From Populus alba (lineage: Eukaryota; Streptophyta; Magnoliopsida; Malpighiales; Salicaceae): a stretch of DNA of 64,000 nt. Below the pieces are notes generated by a model. The model saw nothing but the letters and a program-made list of their open reading frames with translations. It ran no database searches and was not told where the DNA came from. Location of the stretch: assembly GCF_005239225.2 (NCBI RefSeq), contig NC_133299.1, positions 1,926,967-1,990,966 of the forward strand, read 5' to 3'. How positions within the stretch are numbered: position 1 is the first letter of the stretch; each line of letters opens with the position of its first letter. This document shows positions 55,646 to 64,000 of this stretch, one piece after another. The translations under genes and the position numbers were made by a program.

Positions 55646-57082
55646 TGTAAGCAACAAAATCTGATGAGCTGAATCAAATGTTTTGTTTTCTCGGGAGTAA
55701 AATAATATTAAAAGACGTCAATGGCATCCCAGTTGCTTCCTTGATGCTGGTAAATGTCTTCATGCAACTGGCTGTCCATTGACTTTATTTCCATGAATTG
55801 AAATAAGAAAAATTCAGTAACGATAAAAAAAACTTCATGCTTCCAAGCTCTAAAATCACAGAACTAAACTATAAAAAAACTCCAAGTTAAAAGAAACTTT
55901 TGAATCTAATTTAGGCATAATCTCGTTAGATATCAGTGTGCTGACCTCATAAGCAACCCAGCTCTATCCAATGATAAACTCGTTTAAATCGTCCCAACTT
56001 TCTCCAAATCAAGATTTATACAATAAACGACGACTGCATCGTAAGGATGTGTTTACTCTCTAGAGATCAGAACTTGATCTTGAATAACAACATCAACAGT
56101 GCAGAAATCACTATTTTATTTGTCTTTCAGCAGTGATATCGAAATCGTGTTTATATATAATATATAGAAATCACATTAATTTATCAAGGATTGACAGGTA
56201 GTCATTGACTTTACTTCCAAGAAATGAAGTATAAAAAAATTCGCTCTGAAAAGTCCTCCTTGAGAGGCATTTTTTAAATCAGAACTTGATCTTGAATGAC
56301 AAGATAAACAGTGCAGAAATCACAATTTTACTTTTTCTTTTAGCAGTGATGTTGCATCATATAATTCTTTTTTTCTTTTTCTTTTTCTGTAGCAGTACTT
56401 GTTACAGTATGGGATAGGAAATTCTTGCTTCCACTTCATTGCAATTGACAACTGGGCTAACCCCACAGCAAATGGCTATGCAGAAATCATAATTTACAAT
56501 ATCCCAAGACTGTTCCAGGAAAACAACAATCATGCATAGGTTGTTCCAAAATTGGGTTGAACTTGAAAACAAAAAACAAAAATTAAGCCAAAATCACCAC
56601 AGGTAAAGAAAAATCAAGTTGGTGGACCTTCTATGGTAAATGTTAATTCCTCTAATTTTTTATCAGACTCCCTTTTGTGATCTCCCATTCTTTCCTACAA
56701 ACAAGTATTTTCAAAATTTGGTAACAGAAAAAAATTTAGCTAGTATTTGTTTGGCATCGAGGTTTACCTATTTTTTATTAAAACTTGATTTTTTTTACTT
56801 TGTTTTTATATATTTTTAAATAAAAAATATTTTAAAAAATAATTTTTAACCAAGTTAAGGTCAAAATAGTATAGAGTTAACAATATGGTCCGGCAATTTC
56901 ACCATTGGCAAGCCTCGGAAAGAAAATAAGAGGACATACAAAACTGATATATTGATTAGTAAATTCAAGTTTACAAATTGTTATCTCTAAACAATATTCA
57001 GATCATTGAAAGGTAGCTAAAACATGCAAGAGCCATCTGTTGATGTTCATTGATCATTGGTTCTTGAATGAAGAATGATATC
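55646..57082. other. upstream region of fusion copy 3 and 3' flank of NAC gene
   Basis: AT-rich. Two related passages (about 56070-56160 and 56280-56350, both with GATCTTGAATGACAA/AACAACA and GTGCAGAAATCAC) form a diverged direct repeat of unknown meaning. No coding region recognised. Confidence 0.4.
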
Positions 57083-57919
57083 TCATATATCATCAAAAGA
57101 AGACTCAGTAAAGAAACCTACATCATTCTCCCATCCAACAGAAGCCGCCTCAAGCCACATCTCCTGATTTGCAGTAATCTGCTGCGGTTCTTGAGCTTGT
57201 GACAGATCAGGTCCCGAGTTGACGGTCACGGATGCACCAAGCTCCATTGAAACTGTTGCAGCCTCAAGCCTCATGTCCTGATTATGGATAATATGCTGGG
57301 GTTCCAGATCTGGTGACCTTATAGGTATAGAGTTGATCATCAATGTGCTTTGAATGATCTTGAGTATGTCATCATCTTCAGCAACTTCAAAAACTTCTGC
57401 ATTGATGTGTTTCCTTTTTCTTGAGGTTGGTTCCGTATTTGAAGAACCACGTTCGCTCTTCTTGAGCTGAGAGACCACAATATTTTCAGAAATAGATTGT
57501 GAACTATACTCCAACAGTATCCAACCATCCTTGACTGGTTTTCCATGTTTGTGGTATCGAAATCTTTTCTTCGTTCCAATAACAACTCCTTCACTGGATT
57601 TCACTTCCTTGCCACCATCACCATGCCAGGTACCGCCATGAGTACCAGCACTTCTATTCATATTCTTAGTAGCATTGGTTGTTTTCTTATGTAACGTTGT
57701 AAGAAAATAAAGCCCGTTATCACCAAACTTGTGACCCTGAAATTTGTTGAATATTTCCCAGGGTTCTTCTTCACCATAAAGATCGCAGTCCTTGATCAAG
57801 GTGGCATCTTCTCCATGTAATCTTCCATGAACCTTGTTGTGTAGATAATAGTTGATCAGTTCTTCTTCAGTGGGGAAGAACTTGTATCCAGGAGGTGGGC
57901 GAGGAAGACCGTTTTGCAT
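57083..57919 (-). CDS. divergent NAC-domain transcription factor
   Basis: Intronless 278-aa frame, start MQNGLPRPPPGYKFFPTEEE. The NAC domain covers about residues 5-155: subdomain A PGYKFFPTEEELINYYLHNK, subdomain B with DLYGEEEPWEIF, a shortened C with YFLTTLHKK, subdomain D carrying GTWHGDGGKEV in place of the usual WKATG-type core, then GTKKRFRYHKHGKPVKDGWILLEY. A basic SRKRKH (about 167-172) may be a nuclear signal. The C-terminal part (about 200-278) contains two related blocks (EPQHIIHNQDMRLEAATVS and EPQQITANQEMWLEAASVG), followed by an acidic, possibly activating end. NAC proteins bind DNA as dimers through subdomains C-D, so the altered core may change target choice. The lack of introns is atypical for NAC genes and could reflect retroposition or intron loss. 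Confidence 0.9.
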   Translation of the reverse strand: MQNGLPRPPPGYKFFPTEEELINYYLHNKVHGRLHGEDATLIKDCDLYGEEEPWEIFNKFQGHKFGDNGLYFLTTLHKKTTNATKNMNRSAGTHGGTWHGDGGKEVKSSEGVVIGTKKRFRYHKHGKPVKDGWILLEYSSQSISENIVVSQLKKSERGSSNTEPTSRKRKHINAEVFEVAEDDDILKIIQSTLMINSIPIRSPDLEPQHIIHNQDMRLEAATVSMELGASVTVNSGPDLSQAQEPQQITANQEMWLEAASVGWENDVGFFTESSFDDI

Positions 57920-58020
57920 TGTTTAAGACAAGAATATGATAAGGGTTATACGATATTGATCAATGATAAAGAGAGCTGCTGCTAGGGTTTCTTTTTTTTC
58001 TTATCAGGAGAGATCATCTG

Positions 58021-58031
58021 GTTTATATATA
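58021..58031 (-). promoter_or_regulatory. TATA-like box of the NAC gene
   Basis: On the minus strand CTATATATAAAC lies about 105 bases before the ATG, a normal distance for a TATA box with a short leader. By motif only. Confidence 0.5.
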
Positions 58032-58059
58032 GGAAGAGAGCCAAAGAATCAGTTTTAAT

Positions 58060-60480
58060 TAGGATTATTACAAGATATACTGAGGATTATCCAATTAAAT
58101 ATAAGTTGTCTAATATTAATTAATATTTTTAGGGTAAATTCCAAAACACTTCATATTAACGGGTGGATTGTTTTAATTGTATTGAAATATTTATGTAGGT
58201 TAGCTATTAGACCCACACATAGGTCATCTACTTACAAAAACTTATTTTAATTTTTTTAATCAAAATTCAATTAATTAAAATCTAATTTAATTTAATTTAA
58301 TTTAATTTCTAGACATATGTAATTGATATGTACTTGATTGCATATGAGGCCATAAATTAATTATAAAATCTATTTTATCCCAAGTTTTTCCAATCCATAA
58401 TTTTTTTTAACTTCAAAAACTTATTTACATATATGTTATTATTGTTATTGTTTTTATTTTAATGTATATTTTATAAAATTCAAAACCAAACCCAGAAAAC
58501 ATAAATCCAACATAAGTTCAAATTTTCAAATATAAAGATTTAAGCAATGTAACTGATTGGCATCATAAATGCAAAAAATATGTCATAGATCAAATTATAT
58601 GATAAATTTGTATTCATGAAATGATAATAATTACATAAACTTTGAAGTATATTTTCCAATAAATTTATTTTCTTACCTTTGAAATGTTATTTTTCATAAA
58701 GTTTCTCTATATATCTATTCTATTTTTGAAGATTTTGCTTTCATGTTAGTCAATAACTTGCTAGTAACTTGCACTACATAACAAATTGTAATATTGATTT
58801 CATAAAGTTTCTCTATCTATTCTATTAAATATTTTATTTTATTGAAAAATTTAATTGTAATATTGATTTTGTAAAAACACAATAAGAATAAAATGGAGGG
58901 TTTTTTTTTTTTTTTTAAAAAAAGGAAGAAGATAATGTGAATGGTAACGGTTGCAACGATATGATGGTGGTTAAAAGTGGTTGATGTTGCTTCCCTTCCT
59001 ATAGGCTTCCGCTTCTCCCTCAACAACAATGCTAGATTTCCGCAGGTTTCCATCGATCATCGGTATATATTTGATTAATATATTCTAAATATCTTTTTAA
59101 ATATTCCTTATACATAATATCAACTTTTAAAAAAAAAATTATAATATACACAAATCTTAATAATTCTAGTTAATATTAGTCTTAATAGGATATTAATTAG
59201 AAATATTTATAAATAATATTTTAATACAATAAAAATCATCATAATTATAACTAGGTAATTTTCTTTGTAATACAAATTTTTATATTTATAATCACCCTAA
59301 TAGATGAAGAGGAAAGTGAGTCAGAGGAAGGAAAAAGTTATTTTTCTCCTATTTTCTATTTCTTGGATGAAAAAATTAATTAAAATAATCCTGAAAGAGA
59401 AAAAATTAATTAAAAGAAAACAAAAATATATATATGTCAACTTAGATAAACTCATTAATCATATGATCACATGCATAAGATTGGAATATTAAATTCATAG
59501 AAAAAAAGGAAAAAATAATAAAAAACCACAAAGTCAATAATTAAATGTTAAATAATAAAATTAAAAAAAATAATTTTATAAAAAAGCCTAAAAAAACTAA
59601 AGTCAACCTATACTAAAATTCAAAAACTCATGACCCTAGTCATGAGTTTAGGACCAATCTTATAGAAGATAAATCCTAAAAAATCAACTAAGTAAAATTA
59701 TATATTAATAAAATGATAAATAATGAAACTAAATGAAAAACACAATAAAAAAATAAATGGAAATTAGAAAAATAAAAACTAAATTTTATACAAAAATATT
59801 TTGAAATTTAATTATGAGTGACATTGAAAATAAAATTTAATTAGGTAGGGACAAAAAATGATTTATGAAAATATGAACCTAATAATCTTTGTTTGCTTTA
59901 TTATATCACTAAATCTATTTTCATAAAATTAAAAAATTGCGTTGATATGATTATATAACCAGAATATTCAAAAATTATGAAACACAAATAAAATATATTT
60001 AAAATGTAAAAAAAAAAATAAAGCTAAGCATAGCTTGGACCGTATTGACATAGTAATAGATGCGAGCTTATAATATTTATTTATATTATTATATATTTTT
60101 TAATCATCTAATTTATTAATTACAACACTAAAATGCATAACTATTAAATTTATTAAATCAAAAAACCTAATCTGAGTTGAATTTTTAATTAAACCAAATA
60201 ATATATTAACCAGGATAAAAACCCAATTCAAATTTGTTTAGGATTGATATAACAGGAAAAAAAAAACAAATAAAGTGCTATCCTTTAAAGAATAAAGGTT
60301 AAAAAAATAATCTCACTGAACCAAACTTTTTTAAAATTAAATTAGTGTTTTTAAAATAATTTTAATAAACTAATAAAAAATTGAAAAAATATAATTTTAA
60401 CCGTGCATTTAATATTAAACACATAAATATATGGGTCATCAAATAAACAAGGCCTAATACATCTAAGGCCAGTAAAATCC
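58060..60480. other. AT-rich intergenic DNA
   Basis: Divergent spacer between the NAC and RPT3 genes. Very AT-rich with short homopolymer tracts. No gene, RNA gene or intact mobile element recognised. Confidence 0.45.
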
Positions 60481-60490
60481 GATAATTTGC

Positions 60491-60646
60491 AGCCCATCTA
60501 AAGCCTGCCTCTTTCCATATCTCCTTGCACCCAATAAATAAAACTTCTTCCGCAGATTTCTTGCTCAACACCCCAAGCTCGCTCAGCTCTTCCTCTTTTT
60601 CTGCTCTTCTCCTCTGCTCTTCCCCACACATCAATCAATCATTATC
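60491..60646 (+). promoter_or_regulatory. promoter-proximal region and leader of RPT3
   Basis: AGCCCA at 60491-60496 is the complement of TGGGCT, a core like the TGGGC proteasome-related and site II elements of plant housekeeping genes. AATAAATAAAA at about 60534-60544 could serve as a weak TATA. The C/T-rich leader (60575-60640) is typical of plant ribosome/proteasome gene leaders. Motif reading only. Confidence 0.4.
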
Positions 60647-63371
<2,725 letters not shown>

Positions 63372-64000
63372 GTTAGTTGCTTTTGCAATTTTTTGTTAGC
63401 AGCTGGTTTTTCAAACCTGCATTTTCTTTCTTATGCATTTTGCATATTTTCTTTCACCTGATTTCTTCAGTGCTACTCCCCTATGGAGATCTTATAATCA
63501 TTGAGGTTCTGGTTTATTTGGGAAGGAAAACAAAGGCATGTAGGAATCAGAGGCTGGATATAAAGTTAAAGCTATAAATTATGGTTTTGTTTGTCACAGA
63601 TAAGTTCATAAAGTTCAGTAGATGTCTTTAGTGGTTCTTTAATGTCAAGCTAATTAATTTCTTATAAGATGCTTTTTATTAGGGATAATGTGGGTAACTA
63701 GACTTCATAGAACTCTTGCATTATGTAGTGATACTACCAGAATATTGCATTACAAGGACTGTGATGTAGCAAATTTTTGGGATTAGGTTATGCATCCCAT
63801 ACATTGTGGATATGCATTTGGTATTTTATGAACTTTTCAATTTTTGGCCTGTTCTTCTCCCTTGGGCCCTTAGCTTGTGTATGAAGGTTTTCAACTGTGA
63901 AATGAGGTGGATATTAGAAATGAGAGAGGTTTAGATTGTTAATGGGAAGAGGGGTTCAAAAGCAATTCCCCCTCCCCATACCTGTCTATGCTAATTTTGG
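63372..64000. other. RPT3 intron 5, continuing past the window
   Basis: Starts with GTTAGT after GCTGAG and shows no acceptor followed by the expected RPT3 C-terminal coding sequence (IAAICQEAGM-like) before the edge. Short frames in it are noise. Confidence 0.7.

Overview
This window is plant nuclear DNA, most likely from a poplar-like eudicot tree (Populus or a close relative). That is an inference from the gene families, the intron structures and the long AT-rich intergenic stretches; I ran no database search. No bacterial operons, CRISPR arrays, rRNA or convincing tRNA genes were seen.

Layout. (1) 568-2589 (-): intronless SUVH1/3-type histone H3K9 methyltransferase. (2) 2.6-10.2 kb: AT-rich intergenic DNA. 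(3) 10.2-15.6 kb (+): complete 17-exon GH51 alpha-L-arabinofuranosidase (ASD1-like, 673 aa). (4) 17.2-19.3 kb (+): RF-like PPR protein with 16 motifs. (5) 20.7-22.9 kb: decayed duplicate of the 3' half of ASD1. (6) 23.4-31.1 kb: duplication unit A, holding a 4-exon GRAS/NLP-GAF/BED-hAT fusion gene and a beheaded copy of PSRP5. (7) 31.1-41.8 kb: rearranged zone with ASD1 shards, a non-autonomous Copia-type LTR element on the minus strand, a PIF/Harbinger-like element, a purine-rich tandem array and a GRAS shard. (8) 41.8-49.4 kb: duplication unit B, holding a second fusion gene broken by one nonsense codon, and the intact PSRP5. (9) 51.2-55.6 kb (-): third, divergent but intact fusion gene. (10) 57.1-57.9 kb (-): divergent NAC-domain gene. 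(11) 60.6 kb to the right edge (+): RPT3 proteasome ATPase, last exon(s) outside the window.

The most unusual content is the fusion family. Each copy is predicted from phase-compatible splice sites to join a DELLA-like GRAS domain (without the DELLA/TVHYNP N-terminus), a short acidic exon, the GAF-like sensor domain of NIN-like proteins (without RWP-RK or PB1), and a BED zinc finger plus hAT transposase body with degraded catalytic residues and a C-terminal dimerisation region. The same exon plan and intron phases in three copies, one strongly diverged and on the opposite strand, argue that this is a real gene family and not three neighbouring genes. It looks like a domesticated transposase that gives DNA binding and dimerisation to a GRAS regulator and a nitrate-type sensor fold; that function is inference.

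The rest of the middle region records unequal exchange. Pieces of ASD1, PSRP5 and the GRAS fusion are interleaved, one PSRP5/ASD1 junction has an 8-bp microhomology, and an intron of the first fusion gene holds fragments of the gene's own exon end and 3' flank.
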